Shown here piece by piece: positions 13,391-25,400 of a stretch of DNA of 64,000 nucleotides (position 1 is its first letter; every line of letters starts with the position of its first letter). Location: NCBI GenBank assembly GCA_948099385.1, contig CANUEZ040000104.1, positions 1,207,501-1,271,500 of the forward strand, given 5' to 3'. The notes beneath the pieces were generated by a model that searched no databases, was not told where the DNA came from, and saw nothing but the letters and a program-made list of their open reading frames with translations. Source of the stretch: Fasciola hepatica. Its lineage: Eukaryota > Platyhelminthes > Trematoda > Plagiorchiida > Fasciolidae. The translations under genes were made by a program, and so were the position numbers.

Positions 13391-14496
13391 AGCTCGAACA
13401 GCTCGTTAGGTGGTTAAACTGATTGCATAATCGACAAAATTTCAGAGATTCGAAATCACTACAGCTGTAACGCCCTCGCACAGATCGCCACAACCATCTT
13501 TATCGGTCTAAGTGTCAACGCTTGCTTACGAACTTACTGAGCTCCGGCTCACCGAGTTTTCTTCCTGTATTTGCAGATCGTGCACCTGCAACCTCCACGG
13601 AAGACACTGCACCAAACAAACTACACAGCTACGCCGTCCCTACCACAACCACCATAGCCGCCGCAGACGGTCCACTTTCGTCCAATGAAACTTCCTTCTC
13701 TCCCGGATCCATTCGATTTATCATCCAATCTATCGCATCTCCTCAGTACTACAATGAATGGGCTCTTCGGCCCCACTCAACTATGCTCACATAAAAATAT
13801 GCACTAAAATATTGCGTCAACAGTGTGAAAAAACACGCAAATCTGTAGCAGCTGGAACGAAGCACCCGTATTTGCTTCCATAGGGCACTCAGAATGACTG
13901 CAATCGATATTGGAGACTGTCTACAATCAACCCATACTCAAATGGGAAACGCGCATCAGTAGACCCAACTCCGGAAATGAGAAAGAAAAAAAACTACACC
14001 GCCGTCGAGTGGTAACATTCATTCTCCTATTCCGTCAGAGCTAAGAAATCCGATAACCTAACACCACCAAACCAACTCACTGGGAGACAATACTAATCTC
14101 ACTCAAATAGCTTCACCCGTATCGAGGCCTAAGCTCAAAATACCACGAACACTAATGTCGGCTCTCCATCTTAACACAAACCACCTATCCCATGGTCCCA
14201 TATGACCCCCAAAAAATAAGCATACAAATACATGAAATGAAATAGAAAAAAACCTGTTGTACATACTAAACAAACTCAATCTATGAATGAATAGATGTAG
14301 TAAGAGATCAGATTCTGGCATAATAGGATTCATCATGCATTAGGAGCGAACAGCTCATCGCTGAAAACCATGGAAGTACCGAACAACCGTATCGTCCTCG
14401 TTAGCAATCACCAGCTACAGTGAACATCTATCGAGCCCCCACTGGGATTCAAACCCAAAACTACATGTCACCGGATCTTGTTACGCGATACGGTTC
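11588..14496. repeat. Array unit 4, truncated at its right end
   Basis: Fourth copy, only 2909 bases, lacking the last ~940 bases of the unit: the microsatellite block and the C-terminal RT remnant. It has a private 2-base deletion near 12821 that shortens the open frame starting at 12626, and the longest internal (CA)n tract (13350-13389). The break at 14496 marks the right edge of the array. Confidence 0.93.
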
Positions 14497-15138
14497 TCAA
14501 TACAAATAATGACAAAGAGTTATGAGTCCACAGACATTATGAAGTCGGCGTGTTTCTGTTCGTGTTCCTTTTGGTACGAGACTCACACGGGTTCTCATCC
14601 ATAGGCGCACGAACACACACATACACATGGAAAGATACATACGTGCATAAGTATATATACACGTGGACAGATATTCGAATACATACGTGCTTGCGCGCAC
14701 ACGCAAACAAACGAACGCTTCAAGTTAGCTTAGATTCCTGTTTCTATAACCAGAAACACATTAGTGTGCTTCTGGCACTCGATGTTTACCACACGCACCC
14801 GAAAGGCTCACGTTCTTACTCAAGAACATTTCCAATTCACTCATCCCCGAATAATAGCTCAAGTCGACATGAAATCGCATCATCTGTCCTCGAATTCAGT
14901 ACTACGCAGCTTCAAACAACTGCATGAGAAGGGAATATTCTTCTTCCACGTACTCTCGCAGGCCGCCCGGTTGTACCGCGTTTTGTTCTGCGCATAGCCT
15001 GAAATCAGGCGAGATCGTCTGACTCAAAGCTCTAAACGCGAGAACAGTTCAATACTATGAGAAAGTACGCGGTTGGATCACGGCTAAGACATTCCAGCAA
15101 AGAGAACAGAGTATCAGTCGGCTCCATTGTCGCATGTC
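14497..15138. other. Single-copy spacer between array and JAGN1 homologue
   Basis: Sequence to the right of the array edge with no similarity to the unit. The first 220 bases are rich in ACA/ATA/CGT runs. A 125-codon plus-strand frame (14550-14927) is low in complexity and not recognisable. I see no gene here. Confidence 0.6.
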
Positions 15139-15144
15139 TTTATT
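15139..15144 (-). terminator. Candidate AATAAA polyadenylation signal for the JAGN1 homologue
   Basis: The plus-strand tttatt reads AATAAA on the minus strand, about 330 bases downstream of the stop codon of exon 3. It is a canonical hexamer in a suitable place. Transcript ends are not visible from sequence alone. Confidence 0.45.
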
Positions 15145-15472
15145 TTTCAAAACGACGGCTTGTATGATCTTCGTACGTGAAAATCGCAATATTGGCTGAT
15201 TGCTTTTAGCGTCCAGATCCAGGAGTTCGACAGAACATCGACAGATGCAAACCATCATTAGGGTTAGCGGAACAAAGGAGCACAATTTGATACAAGAATA
15301 TGATCGCGTGTGCGTGAGAGGATGCACGCAGACAGGTACGAAGAGTTATGAGGACAGTGGACTTGAATGCAGAAACACGTGGGTTTTTTGTTCTTTTGTA
15401 AAGGTAAGGAGAAAGCAGCGACAAAAAGCATCGCAAAAGAAAATGAGCAGTTACGGGCTAGCGCACATGGAC

Positions 15473-15826
15473 CTATCGCAGCTTTCGTGTATGTGTAGAC
15501 CAGAGAGAATACAAGTTGTAACCAAAATAAACACTGAACCCATGGATCTGAATGCACAAGGAGAAGAAAATATACACTATTACGATTAAAGGGAATCCGT
15601 AGAACAGATGGCGTGGTCTCCGAGTTTCATAATATTGTAACAGTTCAAACGCGTGCTGAAACCCTCCAACGATGACTGAACCCAAACCGAATACCACGGT
15701 GCCAACGATAGATATGCGCATCAGTCCAGTGCGGTTTCGGTTCAAAGATAAGTAACCAAATATAGTTGGCAAAAGGCTACCGAAGCACCAAACGTATTCC
15801 CAGAGGTTGGATTGGGGAAATGGCCA
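15473..15826 (-). CDS. JAGN1: JAGN1 homologue exon 3 (terminal)
   Basis: 354 nt encoding residues 74-190 and the stop TAG. It starts after acceptor TTTCTAG with the [11 protein letters not shown] tract that corresponds to the QWEYPYLL region of Jagunal, and holds transmembrane segments 2-4. A 129-codon plus-strand frame overlapping it (15200-15589) is an antisense shadow. Confidence 0.94.
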   Translation of the reverse strand, partial: WPFPQSNLWEYVWCFGSLLPTIFGYLSLNRNRTGLMRISIVGTVVFGLGSVIVGGFQHAFELLQYYETRRPRHLFYGFPLIVIVYIFFSLCIQIHGFSVYFGYNLYSLWSTHTRKLR

Positions 15827-16403
15827 CTAGAAAGCAGAATATCGGTGGTAGATACGGATTTGGTGGGGCAGACTAACCTTTTCAACCAGGAGTCGCGTTT
15901 TAAGACCAAATCTTAGACACAACTCCGGAAGAAGGCGAATAAACATGAGGATCCAGAGGCACAAATGCAGCATGAACACGAAACGAATACGTCGCTTGAG
16001 GAGCGGTCTGCAAACGGAAAATGAAGACTTTAACAAGAAATGGGAAATTGAAGAGGCCAAAACACGGAATCAGATAAAAAGGCAAGCAGAATTTTCTGAT
16101 TGGTCACCGTCGTAACAAGCGTTACACTGTTTCTTGTGAACCCCGCTGAAGTTTGCTTAGGAAATATCAACTTGACACTTATTGTAGATGATTCTAGTAG
16201 AAAACGTGACAAGTAAACTATGTCTGTAAGACTGACTTAACCTATCTTATAATGAGTGAAGCGGTAGGGATGTCGACCGTCAGGGCAATCAAAACGTGTG
16301 CACGAACCCCGATAAAATTACTCACTGAGCGCAGTGGCTGAAAGATGGATTCTATGAGGAAGAGTCCGAATTACACTACTTACTATACTAGATGTAGTCT
16401 GAC

Positions 16404-16452
<49 letters not shown>

Positions 16453-19400
16453 GCATGTCTGGTTTCAGACTGTGTGCCAATCAAAACATGGTACAAACGA
16501 GGAGGAAGAGGTAAACAGAGTCCGATTCCATGATTTGTTTGTGGGCGCAATATTGCCAGGTTGCCCAAGCCAAAGCAGGTGGTTTTCTTACGAGTCCACA
16601 ACCGGAGCCTTTAACTATCCAAAGCTTAACCCGCAAGGCAGCGGGACGAAACCTGGGGTCCGTTACCCACTGGGGGGCCGGTGACTGATTCCTCGGTTCA
16701 TCTGCCCTTTGGATGAGGCCAAACATCCATGGTGACCAGTGCAACTCGCCGCCACAGATGCCGGCGAGCATACCGTTGTACGCCTCATACGCCACCCGTG
16801 GTTGGTTTGGAATCAGGGTTTAGCTAACTCCTCTAGCGGACTACTAGTCAGCCAACCCGGTGGAGAGCACCGGGTATTCGCTTTCGTAGTCTCGCCTTAG
16901 TGGGAACACCTCCGCCATGAGAAATTAGCGAGTAGGACCTCCTCAGCAGAGGCTGTGTTAGACGCACGATCACTTGGAAGCATTTTGGGAGGTGTTCAGG
17001 ACGAGTACCCATCTCGGAGTCTGAGACACCCACGCCCGACCATACTGAGGCATTTGGAGGCCCGGTGGCTATTTCTCAGCGAAACCTCGTGGGAAAACCC
17101 AACGAAATGAAAAGAATAAAGAGAAAACTATGAACGGCAGTATCAAATTTATAAAGAAAATTCGTAAATGAAAAAGCGCCACTAGTTGCTATATCTACCC
17201 ATGTTGTAATATTAGGCACCGAAGGGATGGATCTTTTTGGATCTCATCCACGAGATCTAAAACGCCCTACGTGGTCAAGTTCACTGATAAGACCTTCCAT
17301 GTAGTGAACCGGCTACCTTTACCATCTGCAAACTACTACCCGTCGCAACGGACATTGCGCCCCGAAGAGTTCTATCACGAGACATGCGCAACAGTTCGAA
17401 AGAGCAGAGCTGTTTACCACTGCGCAAGTCCCCAGGTTGTGGATAGTTCAGTTCAGTTTATTCATTCATTATCTTTGCTCTTCTGTGCTCCAAATTTGGT
17501 TGCTATCCCGCAGCACTATCCAGTCCATCATCATTATCGTACAGCGTTAAACGCCAGGGCAAGCCCCACTAACTGCTGTCTTTCTCGCGATGTAGCACTT
17601 AGAAACGGAAAGAATGGACACACGAGGTTGAATGAGTTGAATGCCGTTTTCAGATCAAGGAAGACGGATTTTTTGGCCTTTGGAAGGTGTCTGTGATCCA
17701 AGATTTGTTTGGAGGTAAAGAAGAGTGGTCGATACAATCACGACCAGGTCTGAAACCAGCTTGATTCCTACGCACATAACTTTTGTCGGCGTTGGACAAT
17801 CGGTGAAGAGCAACCCCGATGAGCAGTTTGGAAGCAATACTTCGCAGGCTAATTCCAATGTGGTTTTCACAAAAGAACCTGTAGCCTTTCTCGTAAATCG
17901 GTACAATCGCCGATTAACACTTCCCGAAAATCGGTTCATTATCGCAAATTACCGGGGAGTTTTGTTAACTTTGAAACCAAGGCTTTGCCTCCATTCTTGA
18001 AAGAAGATGGAGAAAACCCTACCGGTTTAGCAGCGTTGTATTTCTTCAAGTAATCTATCGTGGATAGGGGAAGAGATGCGAGTTTCGCGATATACAGTGG
18101 GAAAAGAAAAATCCCCAGATAAGTCGCAGTGCTTGTTGTGAATCAGTTTCTCACGGTTTGTGTTTGCTGTTCGTTTTCCACATATTCTAACTGCTACCGC
18201 GTATTATTTCCACCTGTATGTGTCTATAAATTACACTGGCCTGAAAATGGACACGGTGCCAGCACAACGACACGGGCGGTGGTCGAGTGGTTTAGAGTTT
18301 GCTTACAACTTAGGAGGTCGGAGGTTCGAATCCTGCCATCTAACTGTACAAACGTACATCGATCAGTCATTCCGATTCTGCAGAAAGTGACAACACGATC
18401 GCCACTGTTCACGGTTCGCTGCCATATCCTTCAGTGTCTCCAACCAACTGGTTGATGGATATTTTGGACCCCAACCACAAAGATGTGAAGCACCTACTTT
18501 CCCCAAGTTTGCTGTACATTTTCTCATTCCTCGCTGCCACGTCATCTGTTGACCTCCACGTGGTTTTTTCCACTCCTGAGGAGGAACGGAGAATGGGATA
18601 CGGTACGGTAGACGTGTTTGCCATACGTAACACATGCCCCAACCAACTAAGTCTAGTAAGCTGGATACGCTGTGATAGAACGTTCTCCGAATTATTACCC
18701 AATACTCGCTTTCCGACCTCAGCATTGCTTACTCGGTCATTCTATCCAATCTTAGCGATACTACGTAAACATCGGTGGTCAAGAACCCCAAGACGACGAA
18801 TATCTTCCACACGCAGATTCCAAGTCTCGCAACCATACAACAAAACTGAACGCACTGCGGCACAGTACACACGACCTTGCAACTTCAGTGAAATGTCAGC
18901 TCGGCGCCACAAGTGCTTCAGTCCACTGTACGTCGCTCGAGCCTTGGATATGCGCGTACTCACCTCCACTACTGTGCTCCCATCCGTCGTCACGCTGCTG
19001 CCGAGGTAGGTCAAGTGGTCGACAACTGACAGCACCTCCCCATCGAGCATCAAGCTCAAAATCGTTGACGTCCAGTCTTGTAACATCACCTTATACTTTG
19101 AAGGTGCAAAGCGCATGCCCAATGGAGCTACAGCTCTTAAGAGTCTATCTATTGCACGTTGAGCATGTTCCGTGGATTCGAACAGGCAGACAACGTCGTC
19201 CGCGTGATCTAGGTCACATAGCTTTTCACTATTTCTTAGTTCGATGCCCACATCCTGGAGATCTCCCAAGGCATTCTCTATTATTTCGTCCATGACGAAA
19301 TTGAATAGGAATGGAGACATGGGACATCCCTGTCGAACACCACTGGTGGTTTCCAACCGATCGGATAGTTCACCGTAAACTCTAACGCGGCCAGAAGTAT

Positions 19401-22400
19401 GAGAATACAATGATCTCAGAAGGTTCACGAACTTCTGGGGCATACCTTTTCGATGAAGAGTACTGAAAAGCGATGTTCGATCAACTGAATTGAAAGCGCC
19501 TTTCAGGCCTAAGAAAATCATTATTGTCGGTCGGCGATGCGTGTGACGCGTTTCAAGTAGTCAGCGAAGAGTAAAAATCTGGTCGATGCATCCTCAATTT
19601 GGGCAGAATCCAGCCTGCTGTTCGCGGACATTCCTCTCACGAGCCGGTGTAAGACGATGCAACGAAATCGAAGCTAATACTTTGGTGACTATCGGAATTA
19701 AGCTAACCCCACAATGGTTACCACAGTTATTGCGTATTCCCTTCTTGAAGGTGGGAACAATCAACGACTCACTCCATGGTAACGGAATACGCTCCTCCTT
19801 CCAAATGTCACGGAGCAAGACGGTAAGTGATTTTATCAAAACATTTCCACCCAGTTTGAAAAGAACTGGAGGAAGTTCGTCTGAACCTGCCGCTTTCCCT
19901 CGCTTTAGTCATCGAATGTATGACTCTACTTCTACTTCTGATGGGGGCTCAAGTGATACCACCCAAGGAGTCACAGTTGTTGACACGGGAGTAACTGCAC
20001 TAGCGTGCGGCCAGCTAAACTGTCCCTTGAAGTATTCGGTCCAACGGGCAAGCCTTTTCTGTTTGTTATGGATGGGTTCTCCATTTCTATAGCAAATCGT
20101 TTCACTGACCTGGGTGAGCCGTCCACTGGTGTCACGAATAAGTTTGAACAGTCTTTGACTGTTACCTGAAGCAGCTGCCATTTCCATTTCTTCGGCTACC
20201 TTGACCCACCAATTTGCGTAACTTGTCTTTGTAGCTTTCTCCGCATCTTATTCATCTCCTTACGGTTCGAGAGCTGACGTTTCTGCTCCATTATACACAG
20301 CGACTCTTGCAAGATCCAGTGTCTTTGATGGACAACGGATTCAGGACCACAAGCAAAACCTGCTGCAACATGCATCGCCTGTTTGATGAGCCTAATGCTC
20401 ATCTACATTACTGTTCGTCGTAGATCCTAGCTCATGTGCTAGCTTTTGCTCATACCGGGTGCGTGCTTCTGGATCACACAAACGTTGCACGGCTAATCCG
20501 GTTTGCGGTTTGCGACGATGACCATGGAGCTGGAGATAATCGTATTAAAACTAATGCATGGTCCGACTCTACGTACGTGGACCAGTAAGATTTACAGTTC
20601 TGAACAGAACTGCGCCACCGGTAGCTTACAGCGATATGATCAATTTGACTCAAAGTACCTGTAGAGTTTGAGCGCCATGTCGCTGTGCGACGCGAGCTGT
20701 ATCGGAAATTTGTGCTAGACAAGAACAATCGATTGTCTGCACAAAACTGGAGAAGTCTGCCTCCGTTATCTGTACACCCAGCAGGTAAAGCACAACGCCC
20801 ACCTAAACAGGTTTCTGACATACTAAGTTTGCCAACTTGTGCATTAAAATCACCAGCTAGTACTATTATGCTAGAACCTTTACTGCTGCGAACGAGGGTG
20901 GCGATGGCATCATAGAACTCATCTTTCTGCAAGTCTGAGCTGCAGTCCGTTGGGGCGTATGCCGAGATCACAAACAAATTGCGTTTAACACAACTATCCT
21001 TTCGAACGCCGACTGACCCTTGGAGTCTCACAGCACATAAACGACTGTTAACCGGGATCCAGTCTAAGAGGGCAGCCTCAGCCTTGTCAGTCAAAACTAT
21101 TCCTACACCACCTTGACCCACAGCCCAAGCTACTTCTTCTCCTGAGGTGCGCAGAAAATACCTCGATGAGATACCAGGAGCAGTTAGTTGAATTACACTG
21201 CTCGAATCCTGGATACGCGTTTCACTTACGCCGCAAACATCAATCTTCAGAAAGTTCATTGTGAGGGCTAGGCACGCCTGCTGACCGGCCTGTATGAGTG
21301 TACTCACGTTGAAGGAGCCCAGATTTAGAGGCTGACGAGGTTTGAGAAAATGTGAGTTACCAGACACAGGATTATTCCCGATACTATTTGACAGTGAAAC
21401 GCTGCGAGTATCGACCGTGTTATCAGTGGGAGCATTATGGGTGGATAGATGGGGTAAAGAGAGGTGGTTGGGGACAGAAGACAAAGGTTGAATAAAAGAG
21501 AGGGAACTCTGAGCAGTAGCCAACTTATCACTACCCACCCCACTCGATGCAATGGGCAGCGCGGTCCTGATTAGCCTGCGCGACGACCGATGCACTATGG
21601 AATTCTTTGTATTCGTGAAGTTCATGGAAGATGTTGGACGGGTACTGCTAGAATGTCCAGCCACAAAGCAGGAGAACGATTAGGGTCCTTATCCAAAGCC
21701 TTTAGTTCTAACAAGAACCTATCCGCAAGACAGTGGGATGGCTTAGTGAAAGCCCATTTGCTTGGATCAATTATTATTCCACTGATTTTGTCGACTGAGT
21801 TGCCAGCTCAAATCAACCCCTAACCTGGAGGACCAGGAGACTGGACTTTGTCTGACCTCTACCCATTGACCTGTCAGATATGATTGCATCTCCGGCTTAA
21901 AGAAGCCATCCTGTATAGCTCTTTGGGTCATAGAGGTGCGCAAGCCATCACACCACGTCAAGGTGCAACCGAGTGCCCGTGGTTAGGCGGGCGTTGGGAT
22001 TGTTTTCAGCATGAGAGCTGACCGTGCACTGCTAGACTGGATTCCAGTCAGAAGTCATTTGTGTGCAGTTTGGTTTGACGGTTCTGTTCGTGTCAACAAC
22101 AAAAACTGAAGCGCCGATGTTTGTTCGTCGTGTCTGTGTATGCGCCGACTGACTACAGTTCCTCTGAGGCCGAGAAAGAATTCCATCAGGATTTATCTCA
22201 GCTGCTTCGAAGCGTGCGTTCAGCAGACGTGGTGGTCATCGCTGGGAATTTCAATGCCCAAGTTGGCCGTTTGGGAGATTCCGAAAGGCACATTGGAGGC
22301 CATTTGCTATCCCAGCTGATCGTACCGATGACGGCAATCGTCTGATTTAGCTGTACTCTGACCGTAGATTGTTTCTCGTGAGTACGAACTTCTGCCATAA

Positions 22401-25400
22401 GAAGCGGGATAAAATGACATGGCGTCCTTCTACATCTTCACAACGTTGGACTCAGATTGACCGTATCGCCAATGGTCACCGCCGGCGTGGATCAATTGAA
22501 GATTGTCGTCCATTTGGGTCCACGCCCGTGAACTCAGACCACGCCTTGGTACGTGCTCGCTTTTGTTTACATCTCGTCCGCGGTCGCAGCAACGTAAATG
22601 CCACCCGTCCCACAATTGCGTCTAGACGATAACCGACGATTTGCTTTTCAGGCGGAGCTGTCTACATGATTATCGATGCAGCCGGATGTGCACGACCCAG
22701 ATGAATGTTAGCAAAAGCTCAAGGAAGTCTCGTATACCGCTTCCGATGTAACACAAGATCCTAGTTCAAGTAGGTTCCACAAACGACGGATATCTTCGAC
22801 ATCAGTTGCTCCGTTAGATGCTCGCAGATCTATCTCTCCGGATACCACATTCAATGAAATGGGTAAACCCCTGAAACGCCAACTGACTAGGAGCCTGAGA
22901 AATGACCGTGAACAGTGGTGGATTGCAAATGTAGGGAAATGGAAAAGGTTGCGTCTATTGACAGCACTTGCAACTTTCTCCGACTGACTAGAAGTATCGG
23001 TCCACGGAAGCCCGTTATAAGTGAGCTAATCGATGAATCCGACAGCTCACCGATTCACTCACAAAGACGCCGTCTCGACCGTTGGTCGGAGCACTTTAGG
23101 TCCTCCTGTGAAAACCATAGAGAAATTGTCCTGGTAAGTATTGCTTCCAAACTACTCACCGGGCTTGTTCTTCGCCGATTATCCAGAGCCTGTGTAAGAT
23201 GTACGCTTGGGAATTAGGCTGGTTTCAGACCCGGTTGTAGTTGTATTGACCAAACGTTTACTTTTCGGCAAACCTTAGAGTATAGATACATCTTTTGTAA
23301 TCCCACAATCTCCGTCATCCTTGATCTGAAAGCGGCGTTCGATTCAGTCGACCGTACAGTTTTTTCTGGCGCTGCCTCTCGTTAAGGGTATGCCAGTGTG
23401 CCAATGTTTGTATGCAAACAGCCGAATCCGAGTTCGTGCTTACGGCGATGTTTCACTCGAGTTCACCAGGGAAAGTGGTGTTGGTCAGGGCTGCCCCCTT
23501 TTGCCCTTCTTTTTCAATTTTGTAATTGAATTGATTCCTTAGGTAGCCCTATCCTCGTGTGAGAATAGCGGTATCGATCTTTGCCCATGTAGTAAACTGT
23601 GTTAATTGGAATATGCGGACGATATTGTTCTTCTGAGTGAAGATCCAGGTAAGTTGCAAGCTTTATTAGATAGGCTAGACAACAGCGTAACAATGTCTGG
23701 GATGCGTTTTGTACCTTGAAAGTGTAAAATGCTGCTGCAGGACTGGGTTGGCGCTATACCAGACCTGTTCTTAGCAGGGGAAGTCCTAGCTGAAGTGGAT
23801 GAGTTTTGTTACTTGGGCAGTTGCATCTGACCAGGTGGACAGAAATCGGATGAAGTGTCGTCGCGTATGCAGAAGGAGCGTTTGGCTTTTGCCAACCTGA
23901 GCTATTTTTGGCGTCGATGTGACATCCAATTGTCTGTCAAGAGTGGAATGTACAATGCGGTGGTTAGGTCAGCTCTTCTATATGGCTCAGAAACATGGCC
24001 GTTAAGGGTAGAAGGTAGACGAGGACTGTCGGTGTTCGAGTACCGATATCTGTGTAGCATTGTTCGAATATGGTGGGAACACCGTATCAGGAATGTTGAG
24101 GTTAGACGTAAGATGTTGGGAACCAGAGGTGCATCTGTGAATCACGTACTGAATCTAGACAGATTAAGGTGGCTGAATTGGTGGGTACTGTGCGCCTTGA
24201 ATTTTGTGATCTTGCTTTAACATCGAATTTTTGGAAAAGTTTTGTGAATTAACCCAGGTAACTTCACAATACTCAGCGTATCAGAATTGTATTAAGGGCA
24301 CGTTTGATTTCTCGTAGTACTACCAAGTAGTATTCGGTTCTTGTGAAGCGATCTCTTCTCGCACGGTTTTTTGCGCATTCGTGTTAGAGTTGTACTCACA
24401 AGTGTCAAAGTTTTTCACGTTTTGTTAAAGAACGCTTAAGCTGTTTTCCTACTTTCTGTGTCCTTTAGTATGCTACGTGTTTCTGACCCGTGTCTAGCAA
24501 AAGGTGTACTAAACGGCATAGAGTGCGAGGTGCGCAAGAGGTGGGCCCACCCGTGTTTAGGAATAGCAAAGGACACTTATACCACTTATAAACAGAATCT
24601 ATGGACTGAGTGTGTCTGTGTTCCTTGCAAGGAGGCGGCCGGTCTAGCTTTCAAACTCCAGGTACATGAGTAGGACCAATGCTCACCAGGTAGCACTGCA
24701 AGCACAATCCCCAAAACACCGCTATCAGGCAACAGAAAGTCGTTTGGGGAAGTAGTAGGCACGCCTGAGAGGACATTTATTGAAGCGAAGATATGAGTCC
24801 CAAGAGTTTGCCCTGTGGTCGTTGCCTCAACTCCCTTGAAGTAGGCAGATGGGTCCAGTGGACTGAGTAGAAACCTAGAAGGGAAAGACAGCCCAAAAAG
24901 AGTGAGTGCAATATAGTGAAGGGTTGGTCAGCTAGGGCGGACGATCCTGCGCTCTCAAGGTGAAGGATCTGCAAAGGCAGATCTTATCGTCGGGAAGGGT
25001 CTCAAGCCGCAGGCTCTTAAATCAGGAGGAACCCTTCATAAGGGAATCGAAAGCTAGGCGGAACATAGAAGGAAGGGTTGATGACATACTGCGAATTGCA
25101 GGTGTTCCGTACCCTATTGCTATAAGGAGGGTGCACAGAGTGGGACATGGAAATCAGCACTTGCAAACAAAGGCAAATATCATACGAGTTCTCTGATGAG
25201 TCCACCCAAGATAGACTGCAAACGAGGGCAGCAGTGGTGGCTCACACCACCAAGGGTAGATATCGAATTGCACCAGACGAGCAGAGTAAGGCCTGGTGGT
25301 CTAGCACTGGGTGGAAACCTGGCTAGACCAGCTAGGGCACCGGTGATAAGCCCCCAAGGATAGCAGAATGCCGTACTCGGCTCTCGGGTATCCGCCCCGA

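Larger units (their letters stand above)
1..14496. repeat. Tandem array of ~3.86-kb macrosatellite units
   Basis: Four consecutive copies start at 1, 3857, 7736 and 11588, giving periods of 3856, 3879 and 3852 bases. Each start carries the same ctggtatagcgccaacccag sequence. Copies are nearly identical outside microsatellites, which account for most length differences. The fourth copy stops at 14496, where the sequence departs from the other copies right after gatacggttc. The first base of the window falls inside the repeat, so the array very likely extends left. The unit combines a truncated RTE retrotransposon with unrelated DNA, so it is an amplified chromosomal segment rather than a transposon inserting repeatedly. 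Confidence 0.97.
18363..21990 (-). mobile_element. Near full-length RTE retrotransposon, inactivated
   Basis: Order along the minus strand: 5' leader (about 21990-21665, with ccttgacgtggtg), APE-type endonuclease (21664-20474), linker (20402-19909), RT (19839-18742) and C-terminal domain (18725-18363) ending in [16 protein letters not shown]. Domain order and signatures fit the RTE clade. It is broken by frameshifts between each listed piece and by in-frame stops just upstream of the RT palm (near 19592 and 19552) and before the C-terminal domain (18741). It lies in JAGN1 intron 1 in the same orientation as the gene. Confidence 0.9.

Noticed and set aside
1..14496. CRISPR array or rDNA repeat
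   Set aside because: Period is 3.86 kb, units contain a LINE fragment, and no rRNA, 5S or repeat-spacer pattern is present.
14550..14927. 125-codon plus-strand frame near the array edge
   Set aside because: Low-complexity sequence from CA/TA-rich runs, no family match recognised and no splice context.
15200..15589. 129-codon plus-strand frame
   Set aside because: It overlaps the 3' end and downstream region of JAGN1 exon 3 in antisense and shows no domain; treated as a shadow.
16008..16300. JAGN1 exon 1 directly upstream of exon 2
   Set aside because: No start with the conserved HRERVA block is found there on the minus strand, whereas 30350-30438 provides it with the right phase and donor.
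18272..18345. Functional tRNA gene
   Set aside because: Acceptor stem does not pair, anticodon loop lacks U33 and the T stem has a mismatch. A tRNA-derived repeat explains it better.
25185..25232. Hammerhead ribozyme-like core (ctgatgagtcc ... aaacg)
   Set aside because: The string resembles flatworm hammerhead cores, but the helix II pairing and the GAAA core are broken. The same bases read as coding sequence of the CR1-like ORF1 ([16 protein letters not shown]) in a frame open well beyond it.
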